DNA from: Bacteroidales bacterium
GTDB lineage: Bacteria > Bacteroidota > Bacteroidia > Bacteroidales > WCHB1-69
Assembly (NCBI GenBank): GCA_016285615.1
Contig: JAEERB010000071.1
Span: 1-11,897, forward strand
DNA: 11,897 nt
Direction: 5' to 3'
Positions within the stretch are counted from its first letter, which is position 1. Each line of letters opens with the position of its first letter. The position numbers and the translations under genes are program-made. Shown piece by piece: positions 6,052 through 11,897 of this stretch. Below the pieces are notes generated by a model. It had not been told where the DNA came from and did no database searches. It worked only from the letters and a program-made list of their open reading frames with translations.

Positions 6052-7464
6052 TTACGGTACCATGACCTTTTGTGTGGCTTGTCCCTTTCTGATAAGGTAG
6101 AGACCAGTGGTTGACACGGGAATGATGGTTTCATGGTCGCTGGCCTGGCGGTGTGCTATTTCGCGTCCCAACAGGTCATAGACGGCAATCGGGGCGGGCT
6201 GCTCGCTACGCACCACAATCTGGCCGTGGCGGCCAAAAGCGGTGAAGGCGGCTTGGACTGGCTCATCACTGATGCCTAACGTGCCGTCGGGTTCGATGCC
6301 GAAGATGCCCGATTGGCGCACATCGAAGTTGTAGCCAGCCGCATGAAGGGGCGATACGGAGTAATAGCCGTTGGCGCCGCCACCCCAGCCCCAGTTGAAG
6401 TGGTAGAGTCCCAATGCGCCCAGACCGTCAAGTATGAAGCAGTGGCCACCCGAGCCTTCACCGCGGTAGATCAGCGGGCGATTGTTGCGCAACTCGTTGT
6501 TGAGCATGGCACACCACGCCGAGTCGGTGAAGTCGTCCTTGAAGAGGCCGTGCAGCGACTTCTTATACCCCCAGAAGGTGTAAAGCGCATTTTCGGCGCT
6601 GTAGGTGAATTCGGTGTAGCACATGTTGGTATCCGACAGGAAGGCGTACATGGTGCAGGCATCGCTGGCGCCCGTGTTGGTGCAGTTGTAGTCCATCTGC
6701 ACGCTGATGCCGCAGTGGTACATTAACGTGGCCACGGCTGTCACTTCTTCCTCCGTGCTTGAGCCGCTGAGCGAGGTGGGCATGTGCTCCCAGTCGTAGT
6801 AAGTGTTTTCAAAATCGGCCGTCAAAGTGCCGTAGTTCCAGAATTTGTGGTTCTCCCAGCTGTACGAGAAGGTGCCTCTGCCGTGGGTTGGGTAGTTCCA
6901 GTGCTTCATCAGTTGAGCCATAGCCACGGCTACGCAGCCAGCCGTCACATGGTCGTCCGACAAATGCTCGGGCGCCGGCGGACAGAGGGCGTTGTAATAT
7001 CGGCCCTGACTCCAGTTGGTAGTCACTAACGGCGGTACGCGCTCGTCGCCTTTGGTGCTGGTGCCGGCTAGGGCGTTAGCCCATTCTTGCTGGAAGGCCT
7101 TGTTGTCAAGTTGTTGCTCCTGAGCCCATTGTATGGCGTGCGAGTAGCCTTCGAGCCATTCGCGCGCTGCTGGTGGCAACAGCTCCTGCGACCAGCGACT
7201 TTCGGTCGAGTAGGCCAGTACAGGGCACGCACGGTCGTCGCCCGCCACAATGACAAACCCCTCACCATCTTTGACATTGAAAATGTAGAGATTGTCGAAG
7301 CCCGCCTCCGCAGAAACATTTTGCAACTCCACAGCCGCCTTGGTCGGCGTGTTCATCATGAAGAGATTGCGAGCCACTTTCAAGGCCGTGGCTTCATCAA
7401 CAGGCCCTGCCCACAATATATGGCACACAGACAGAAAAGCCAAAATAGAATAAAATCTTCTCAT
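6052..7464 (-). CDS. C10 family cysteine peptidase precursor (streptopain/interpain-like) with T9SS C-terminal sorting tail
   Basis: A secreted cysteine protease of 470 residues from the chosen start. Order of parts: signal peptide (1-20, MRRFYSILAFLSVCHILWAG); inhibitory propeptide (about 21-135) with VDEATALKVARNLF and GFVIVAGDDRACPVLAYS; catalytic domain with nucleophile Cys177 in TAGCVAVAMAQLMKHWNYP and general base His341 in GGHCFILDG, followed by the Asn357-Trp358 motif FNWGWGG; then a C-terminal tail (about 405-470) ending VYDLLGRE ... TGLYLIRKGQATQKVMV, the pattern of type A type IX sorting signals. An in-frame ATG at 7533 adds 23 residues lacking signal-peptide character and lies around the predicted transcription start, so 7464 is preferred. 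The mature domain is cysteine-rich (residues 251, 261, 270, 282, 318 and 342 besides Cys177), and Cys342 directly follows the catalytic His, where family members usually have Ala. Substrate unknown; host or dietary protein is plausible. Confidence 0.93.
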   Translation of the reverse strand: MRRFYSILAFLSVCHILWAGPVDEATALKVARNLFMMNTPTKAAVELQNVSAEAGFDNLYIFNVKDGEGFVIVAGDDRACPVLAYSTESRWSQELLPPAAREWLEGYSHAIQWAQEQQLDNKAFQQEWANALAGTSTKGDERVPPLVTTNWSQGRYYNALCPPAPEHLSDDHVTAGCVAVAMAQLMKHWNYPTHGRGTFSYSWENHKFWNYGTLTADFENTYYDWEHMPTSLSGSSTEEEVTAVATLMYHCGISVQMDYNCTNTGASDACTMYAFLSDTNMCYTEFTYSAENALYTFWGYKKSLHGLFKDDFTDSAWCAMLNNELRNNRPLIYRGEGSGGHCFILDGLGALGLYHFNWGWGGGANGYYSVSPLHAAGYNFDVRQSGIFGIEPDGTLGISDEPVQAAFTAFGRHGQIVVRSEQPAPIAVYDLLGREIAHRQASDHETIIPVSTTGLYLIRKGQATQKVMVP

Positions 7465-7568
7465 AAGATGATCGTGTTTTAATAAAAACGAATTTATATT
7501 CCGAGTAGATTCGTGGAATGATAAATTCACCAAGCAAAAATATCAAAAAAAAGAAATAAGTTCCGTTT
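7465..7568 (-). promoter_or_regulatory. Leader and promoter-like box of the C10 peptidase gene
   Basis: On the minus strand TATTTTTG (7542-7535) matches TAnnTTTG and lies 70 bp before the ATG at 7464, giving an AT-rich leader of about 60 nt. No TTTG is found at the usual -33 distance (the nearest, 7575-7572, is about 29 bp upstream). Between this box and the stop of the upstream gene there is only a T-rich stretch without a stem, so some read-through from the DUF5686 gene is possible. The box is identical to the one before the large surface-protein gene. Confidence 0.45.
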
Positions 7569-10196
7569 TTACAAAGAGAATTGTAGTGTAAATCTCACAC
7601 CTCCTTTTTTCACATCGGGTTGTTTGAGGTAAGTGCAACGGAAGAAGTAATCGACGCGCAACACCTTGAGGATGTTCTCGATGCCCACGCTCACTTCCAC
7701 GTAGGGGATGGCGCTCATGACAGAACTGTTGGCCGGCAACAGATAAAGGCCTTCAGGTTCAAATTCGGGGTTGTTCTTGCGTGAGAGTCCGCTTTCGAGA
7801 ATCCCTACAGAAACCACTTCGCGCAATTTGAGTCTTTTGATGCCTGGAATCCTATTCAAAATCAGTCCGTTAAGATGATAAGTGAGATGCAGTGAGGCGT
7901 ACTTGTCGGCCACAAACTCCATGGGCTTCATCGTGTTGAAGGCATTGGCTTGCATTAAGATAGATTGGTTGCTGTGGGGGAAAATCAAAAGGGGAAACGG
8001 CACTTTGTTCCAGACGATGCCAGCGTTTAAAGCGGCATCAATGTAACCGAACGCTGCCATTTTGATGCGCATCTCAGCCGAAAATTCCGTGTGGTTGAAA
8101 ATGCGCCCTTGCAGAAAGTCCGACTCAAAGAAATAGCCGACAAGATGAGAAATGGTCAGCACGGGGGTGCCGCGCGACAGGTTGAACGGGTTGTCGTGGC
8201 CGAGGCGGCTGTTGTTGCCTTTTTCACCCGGAGCAAAACGCAGCTGCAGAAACCCGTTCAATTCGTGGAAACGCTTGATAGTCAGGTAGCCGCCATCGGC
8301 AGTGATGCGGTAATAAGCCAAATCGCCCGCCACCATGTTGTATTCGTGTTGCAGGTGGGTCGATAAGGAAAAGTGGTGCGAGAAATCGCGTTCATACTTC
8401 AGCGTGTTGCGCATGACATATTGCGCTTGCCTGAGCGGCTCGCCCGCATTGATCGACATCAGCACGTTGTCTTTGTCGAGTACGGCGTAAGGACAACCAG
8501 GCACTTCCATCTCGTAGGTGGAGGATAGTGAGATGTAATTTCGCGGCGATTCAAATGGGTGGTATTTCTTTTTGGGAAAACTGTATATCAAGTCAAGGTT
8601 GTATTTGGGTTTCAAATCCTTGCATCCGAAAGCAACATATCCTTTAAAGAAAAAGTGAGGATGAAGGTTGGCCGTGCTCATGCCTCCAACTCGCAAGCGG
8701 ACACCTTCTATGTGGTTGAAACTGATAGTGTTGATGATAGGACCGAAGTCAAATTTGCTCTCTTTGCTATTGGCTGAGGTGGGTATGTAGTTGGAAGAGA
8801 GTATTTCCAACGTCTTTATCAGCCGCATGATTGAGGGGATGCGCTGCAACTCCACTTCCAGACTGTCTAACATGGTTTCGGCATACGTCAGCGGCTGCGG
8901 TCGACGCTCAATCCAGTAGTTCCGGCTTTTCCGTTGCGAGTTATCAACAATCTCTCTTCCGCCAGCGCGAAACAGCGAGTCGGCATTCTCAATTTGTGGC
9001 TCGTAATGTTCGTAGGTGCGCTGCTGGTGCACATAGAGCTGTCGTTTGTTCTTGCGTAAAAAGTAAAAAGTGGAGTAGGCATTGCTTTCCGAAGGAATCC
9101 AGCTGCTATCTTCAGCCATAACATATTGTTGCTCACATAGAAAGCGGTTGACAAAATTCAGGTTGATGCGCTGCGGTGTGCTTATCTCAAATCCCTTTAT
9201 GGCATAGGAGCCGTCCAGAATCACATACATTCTTCCTACAAATCCCATGCTTTCGGGGTTAACGGGCGAGAAGGCGAGACTGGCACATTTGACGCTGTCA
9301 ATATAAACAGTATCAGTGAGATAGTAATGATAAAAAGAGTTGCCCAGCGTGGAGGAAAGGGGACTGACAAACGTGTTGGAAAGCAGTTCAATTTCGTTTT
9401 GGTAGATGTTGATGGGTTGGAATAGTACATCTAAATTGTCGCTAAGTCCGTCTTTATCAAATAAATGGACGACACCCTTTCGGTTTCGGGCGTCCACTTG
9501 GAATAGTTTTGAATGGGTTTTCTGGCGGTAATACTCTGTGCCATAGCGCTCCCGCAATGCCAACACCATGATGCGTGTCGTGTCGATGGCGGAAGTGTCC
9601 ATGTGATTCTTGATGAAGCTGTATTTTGCCGCCGCTCGGGCTCTCTTAAACTCAAATTTGAAATTGTTAAGCGATACCGAGGTCTTTTCGTAAGTGTCTA
9701 TTTTATAGAAAGCTTTGTCTTCAATATTGTTTTGTTCTTTATGAGCTATCACTTGTTTGGCCAACTCGACGGCAGGGTTGTTCTTTCGGGTGTATTTGGG
9801 CTTCTTGCGTTTTCCCGAAACGGTGACATCGGCCAGGGTGTAACTATAGGGGACCAGGATGATGCGCGGTGGCCGAGCTCCTTTCTTTTGTGTGGTCACC
9901 TCAATAACCTTTTGATTGTAGCCGTAGGCAATCACCATCAGTTTGCCACTGGTGGCAGTGATGCTAAAACTGCCATCTTCACGACTGATGACAGAGGTTG
10001 TTGTATTGTCAACGGGAATGATGGAGGCGAAAGCCACGGGCTCTTTGGTCAGTGAGTCGATGAGAACCCCCGAAAACGTGGATTGCGAGAAAAGATGTGT
10101 CGGCCCAAGCAACAACAGCAAACAGACCGAAGCTATGACCAACCTCGCCCCACTGATTTTTTTCACGAAAGTTTCCCACTGTCCCATGAACAACAT
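7569..10196 (-). CDS. DUF5686 family outer-membrane protein with carboxypeptidase-regulatory-like domain
   Basis: An 875-residue exported protein of a family widespread in Bacteroidota; its biochemical role is not established. A hydrophobic signal segment (about 17-38, ending HLFSQ) is followed by a carboxypeptidase-regulatory-like/transthyretin-fold domain (39-125: FSGVLIDSLTKEPVAFASI ... REDGSFSI ... VIAYGYNQ), as found at the N-terminus of TonB-dependent receptors. Next come the family signature KYTRKNNPAVELAKQVI (134-150) and a long mixed region. The C-terminal part (about 480-875) alternates polar and aromatic residues as in a beta-barrel and ends GGVRFTLQFSL, a plausible outer-membrane assembly signal although the last residue is Leu rather than Phe. 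There is no plug domain or SusC signature, so it is not a TonB-dependent receptor. The ATG at 10187 is an alternative start three codons in. A weak box TATTCTTG (10241-10234) lies upstream. Intact, with no frameshift seen. Confidence 0.88.
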   Translation of the reverse strand: MLFMGQWETFVKKISGARLVIASVCLLLLLGPTHLFSQSTFSGVLIDSLTKEPVAFASIIPVDNTTTSVISREDGSFSITATSGKLMVIAYGYNQKVIEVTTQKKGARPPRIILVPYSYTLADVTVSGKRKKPKYTRKNNPAVELAKQVIAHKEQNNIEDKAFYKIDTYEKTSVSLNNFKFEFKRARAAAKYSFIKNHMDTSAIDTTRIMVLALRERYGTEYYRQKTHSKLFQVDARNRKGVVHLFDKDGLSDNLDVLFQPINIYQNEIELLSNTFVSPLSSTLGNSFYHYYLTDTVYIDSVKCASLAFSPVNPESMGFVGRMYVILDGSYAIKGFEISTPQRINLNFVNRFLCEQQYVMAEDSSWIPSESNAYSTFYFLRKNKRQLYVHQQRTYEHYEPQIENADSLFRAGGREIVDNSQRKSRNYWIERRPQPLTYAETMLDSLEVELQRIPSIMRLIKTLEILSSNYIPTSANSKESKFDFGPIINTISFNHIEGVRLRVGGMSTANLHPHFFFKGYVAFGCKDLKPKYNLDLIYSFPKKKYHPFESPRNYISLSSTYEMEVPGCPYAVLDKDNVLMSINAGEPLRQAQYVMRNTLKYERDFSHHFSLSTHLQHEYNMVAGDLAYYRITADGGYLTIKRFHELNGFLQLRFAPGEKGNNSRLGHDNPFNLSRGTPVLTISHLVGYFFESDFLQGRIFNHTEFSAEMRIKMAAFGYIDAALNAGIVWNKVPFPLLIFPHSNQSILMQANAFNTMKPMEFVADKYASLHLTYHLNGLILNRIPGIKRLKLREVVSVGILESGLSRKNNPEFEPEGLYLLPANSSVMSAIPYVEVSVGIENILKVLRVDYFFRCTYLKQPDVKKGGVRFTLQFSL

Positions 10197-10364
10197 AACA
10201 ATTCTTCCCTTGTTTTTATTGTTCTAATAAAGACAAGAATAGAAGCGTAAAGTTCAAAATTCAGAATTCAAAATTCAAAGAAAGGGCAAGAAAGAACAGA
10301 GAACAAAGAACAAAATGCAAATAAAGTATTTATCTCTCATCTCTCCTTTCTCATCTCTCCACTT
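10197..10364 (-). promoter_or_regulatory. Gap between the YwqK-like gene and the DUF5686 gene: weak promoter-like box, no gene
   Basis: No gene is seen here. On the minus strand TATTCTTG (10241-10234) differs by one base from TAnnTTTG and is the only promoter candidate near the DUF5686 start; there is no TTTG at the usual distance. The rest is low-complexity purine-rich and AT-rich repeat sequence. No hairpin terminator with a T run was found after the YwqK-like gene, so read-through into the DUF5686 gene cannot be excluded. Confidence 0.3.
10253..10314. repeat. AT-rich composite repeat, copy 2 (minus orientation)
   Basis: TTCAAAATTCAGAATTCAAA (10253-10272) is the exact reverse complement of 5911-5930, and GAACAAAGAACAAA (10301-10314) is the exact reverse complement of 5897-5910. 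Read on the minus strand, the purine-rich tract, the TTTGTTC block and the TTTGAATT block come in the same order as in copy 1, but here about 20 bp of extra sequence separates the last two blocks. This is the same repeat family in inverted orientation, about 4.3 kb away. Confidence 0.6.
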
Positions 10365-11867
10365 TTACAAGTCTCCAATCACATAATTGTTCCATCTTAC
10401 CTCTACGCCGTCCTTGTAGGTGGTGGAAAAAATCAGAGCACCCTCTTCATTATATTTGTACCAGATGCCGGCTCGCTCGCCGGTGATGTAGTGACCCACC
10501 ACTTTCTGCTGTCCAGATGGCCAGTAGGTCACATATTTGCCGTCGGGAAGATCCTGCTCATAATGGATTTCCGAAGCCAGTTTGCCGTCATCGTACCATG
10601 TTTTCCATGTGCCTGTGCGCATGCCTTCATAGTAACTGCCTCGCTCCTTGGCATTGCCACGAACATACAGCCATACACCATCTTCTTGTCCATCAATATA
10701 TTGTCCTTGTGTTATCTCATTTTCGTTCTCGTCATATTCCACGAAGTTGCCTTCCAATTCGCCGTCCTCATAGTTCTCCACCATGAGCAGGTTGCCATTA
10801 GGATAGAACCATTTCCACTCGCCCTCTTTCTGGCCTTTGGCGTTGTATTCGCCACTGATTTCGACGGTCTTGTCGGGGAAGAAGAATTTCCACTCACCCA
10901 CGGGAGTAGAGTTTTTGTAGCGTCCCATCGACTTCAGTTCGCCTGTCTCGTAGAACTCTTTCCAAATTCCCTGTCGTTTGCCGTTGAGGTCGGTGATGCC
11001 CTCGTGCGTCAATCTACCGTCTGAGAAGAGGTAGCCTTTGATAATCTTGCCCGTGCTGTCGAACTCGCGGCGGATACCATCAGGTTTGCCGTTATAGTAA
11101 GTGGCTGTTATAGAGGGTTTTCCATTTGGATGATAAGCCACTTTCTTTTGCAAGGTCTTGGTTTCTTTGGCATCGGCAATCAGCTGGTCGTTTTCGTATT
11201 TCTCCACGGCCAGGAAGTTGCCATTCTCGTCGTAGGTCTTGAAGAAGCCGTGTTTCTTGTCGTTGAGGTAGGAGCCCTCCATGCGCAGGTTGCCGTTATC
11301 CCAAAAGTATTTCCACGGTCCCTGCTTGCCCGACTTGTCGCTGCGGTTGATGTACTCGCGGCGTGTGAGGACACCTCTGAAATAGGTTTTGATGGAGGTG
11401 ATGAGACCGTTGCGGTTATACTCTTTCTCCAAGCCGTGCGGTTTGCCTTTCTCGTATGGGGTGGCGCGTTTGAGCCAACCTTCACTGCTGTAAGTATAAA
11501 CCCAGCCTTTCAGTGTGTCCATCGTCCAATTCTCAACGGTGTACTCGTCTTTGAAATACTGTATGCGCGGTCCGTTCTTCTTGCCTTCTTTATAATTGAT
11601 TTCCAGAATCTTATTCCCTTCCTTGTCGTAAAATGTCCACAGGCTGTCCAGTAGGTGGTTCTTGCGGTTGCCTTCCGACAGCAGCACGCCCTCTTCGCTG
11701 TACGATTTCCACCATCCTTCGGGTTGTCCGTCTTTCAGCCAGCCCTCGCTCGACTTATGGCCGCTGGGGTAGTAGAAGGTGTTGTAGCCGTTGGGGTCAA
11801 CAGGTTCCTGCGCCGACAATGAAATCAGCAGGAAAAGGAATAGAAATGTCACCCCGAGGTTTTTCAT
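10365..11867 (-). CDS. Secreted MORN-variant repeat protein (YwqK-like)
   Basis: A 500-residue protein with a signal peptide (1-19, MKNLGVTFLFLFLLISLSA, cleavage before QEP). The rest is made almost entirely of MORN_2/YwqK-type repeats of about 20-24 residues with the core G-x-W-x-x-Y/F ... G-x-L/K ... Y; I count about 16 cores (for example GWWKSY, GPWKYF, GIWKEF, GEWKFF, GEWKWF, GTWKTW, GIWYKY). No catalytic residues are evident. Automatic pipelines often name such proteins a toxin-antitoxin YwqK family antitoxin, but a signal peptide and the lack of a partner gene argue against an antitoxin here. An extended repeat scaffold in the periplasm or outer membrane is more likely, role unknown. 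There is no lipobox Cys after the signal peptide. The start is supported by a perfect promoter box 19 bp upstream, and the gene is followed by a repeat-containing gap rather than another close gene. Confidence 0.88.
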   Translation of the reverse strand: MKNLGVTFLFLFLLISLSAQEPVDPNGYNTFYYPSGHKSSEGWLKDGQPEGWWKSYSEEGVLLSEGNRKNHLLDSLWTFYDKEGNKILEINYKEGKKNGPRIQYFKDEYTVENWTMDTLKGWVYTYSSEGWLKRATPYEKGKPHGLEKEYNRNGLITSIKTYFRGVLTRREYINRSDKSGKQGPWKYFWDNGNLRMEGSYLNDKKHGFFKTYDENGNFLAVEKYENDQLIADAKETKTLQKKVAYHPNGKPSITATYYNGKPDGIRREFDSTGKIIKGYLFSDGRLTHEGITDLNGKRQGIWKEFYETGELKSMGRYKNSTPVGEWKFFFPDKTVEISGEYNAKGQKEGEWKWFYPNGNLLMVENYEDGELEGNFVEYDENENEITQGQYIDGQEDGVWLYVRGNAKERGSYYEGMRTGTWKTWYDDGKLASEIHYEQDLPDGKYVTYWPSGQQKVVGHYITGERAGIWYKYNEEGALIFSTTYKDGVEVRWNNYVIGDL

Positions 11868-11886
11868 GATGAAAGGTTTTGAAGCG

Positions 11887-11894
11887 CAAAGATA
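11887..11894 (-). promoter_or_regulatory. -7 promoter box of the YwqK-like gene
   Basis: The minus strand reads TATCTTTG, a full match to TAnnTTTG, ending 19 bp before the ATG at 11867. Any -33 element would lie outside the window. The implied leader is about 12-15 nt. Box sequence and distance are the same as for the mlaE operon. Confidence 0.6.
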
Positions 11895-11897
11895 CGA

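Noticed and set aside
9513..10055. A 180-codon plus-strand frame opposite the DUF5686 gene
   Set aside because: It is antisense to the carboxypeptidase-regulatory-like domain and family signature of a clear gene, with no promoter or family resemblance of its own.
10491..11654. Two plus-strand frames (177 and 174 codons) opposite the YwqK-like gene, hydrophobic in translation
   Set aside because: The hydrophobicity arises from reading the complement of Lys/Glu/Asn/Tyr-rich repeats. There is no start context, and the minus-strand gene is unmistakable.
10365..11867. Antitoxin of a toxin-antitoxin pair
   Set aside because: The protein has a signal peptide and no adjacent small toxin gene is present in the window; only the repeat family name suggests it.

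Overview
The window looks like chromosomal DNA of an anaerobic Bacteroidota, probably order Bacteroidales and possibly Prevotella-like. The evidence is the gene families present (a DUF5686/carboxypeptidase-regulatory-like outer-membrane protein, a C10 streptopain-type peptidase with a type IX secretion tail, a choice-of-anchor J/fibronectin III surface protein), the TAnnTTTG-type -7 promoter boxes and the very AT-rich gene-poor gaps. No RNA gene, CRISPR array, insertion sequence or integrase is visible. All seven genes lie on the minus strand, so the text below runs in transcription order from high to low coordinates.

Right part (11867 to 7569): a secreted 500-residue MORN-variant (YwqK-like) repeat protein has a perfect -7 box close to its start. 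A repeat-bearing spacer (10197-10364) follows, then an 875-residue DUF5686-family outer-membrane protein. Next, with its own promoter-like box, comes a C10 cysteine peptidase precursor (7464 to 6052) with signal peptide, inhibitory propeptide, catalytic Cys/His domain and a C-terminal T9SS sorting tail.

Middle (6051 to 3615): a spacer packed with short repeats and palindromes (about 5735-6051) precedes a compact three-gene operon. Its genes are an MlaE-type permease, an MlaF-type ATPase and RmlC/RfbC (dTDP-4-dehydrorhamnose 3,5-epimerase). They are separated by 2 bp each and end in a strong hairpin terminator. The -7 box in front of the operon sits inside the longest possible reading frame of the permease and so fixes its start at 5704. 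No MCE (MlaD) gene and no other rhamnose gene is in the window.

Left part (3416 to the left edge): an open reading frame of at least 1138 codons runs off the window. It encodes a secreted mosaic protein with a signal peptide, an N-terminal beta-sandwich, three fibronectin III-like modules, three choice-of-anchor J/cleaved-adhesin-like modules and one DSYGDGWNG-like module. It is a likely surface adhesin or T9SS cargo whose sorting tail would lie outside the window.

Overall this is a stretch of cell-envelope and secretion genes: lipid transport, sugar-nucleotide synthesis, an outer-membrane barrel and exported proteins. I found no clear new defence or mobile system. The most notable signals are the mlaE-mlaF-rfbC linkage without MCE and the short repeats that recur in separate gaps, one copy forming the loop of the operon terminator.
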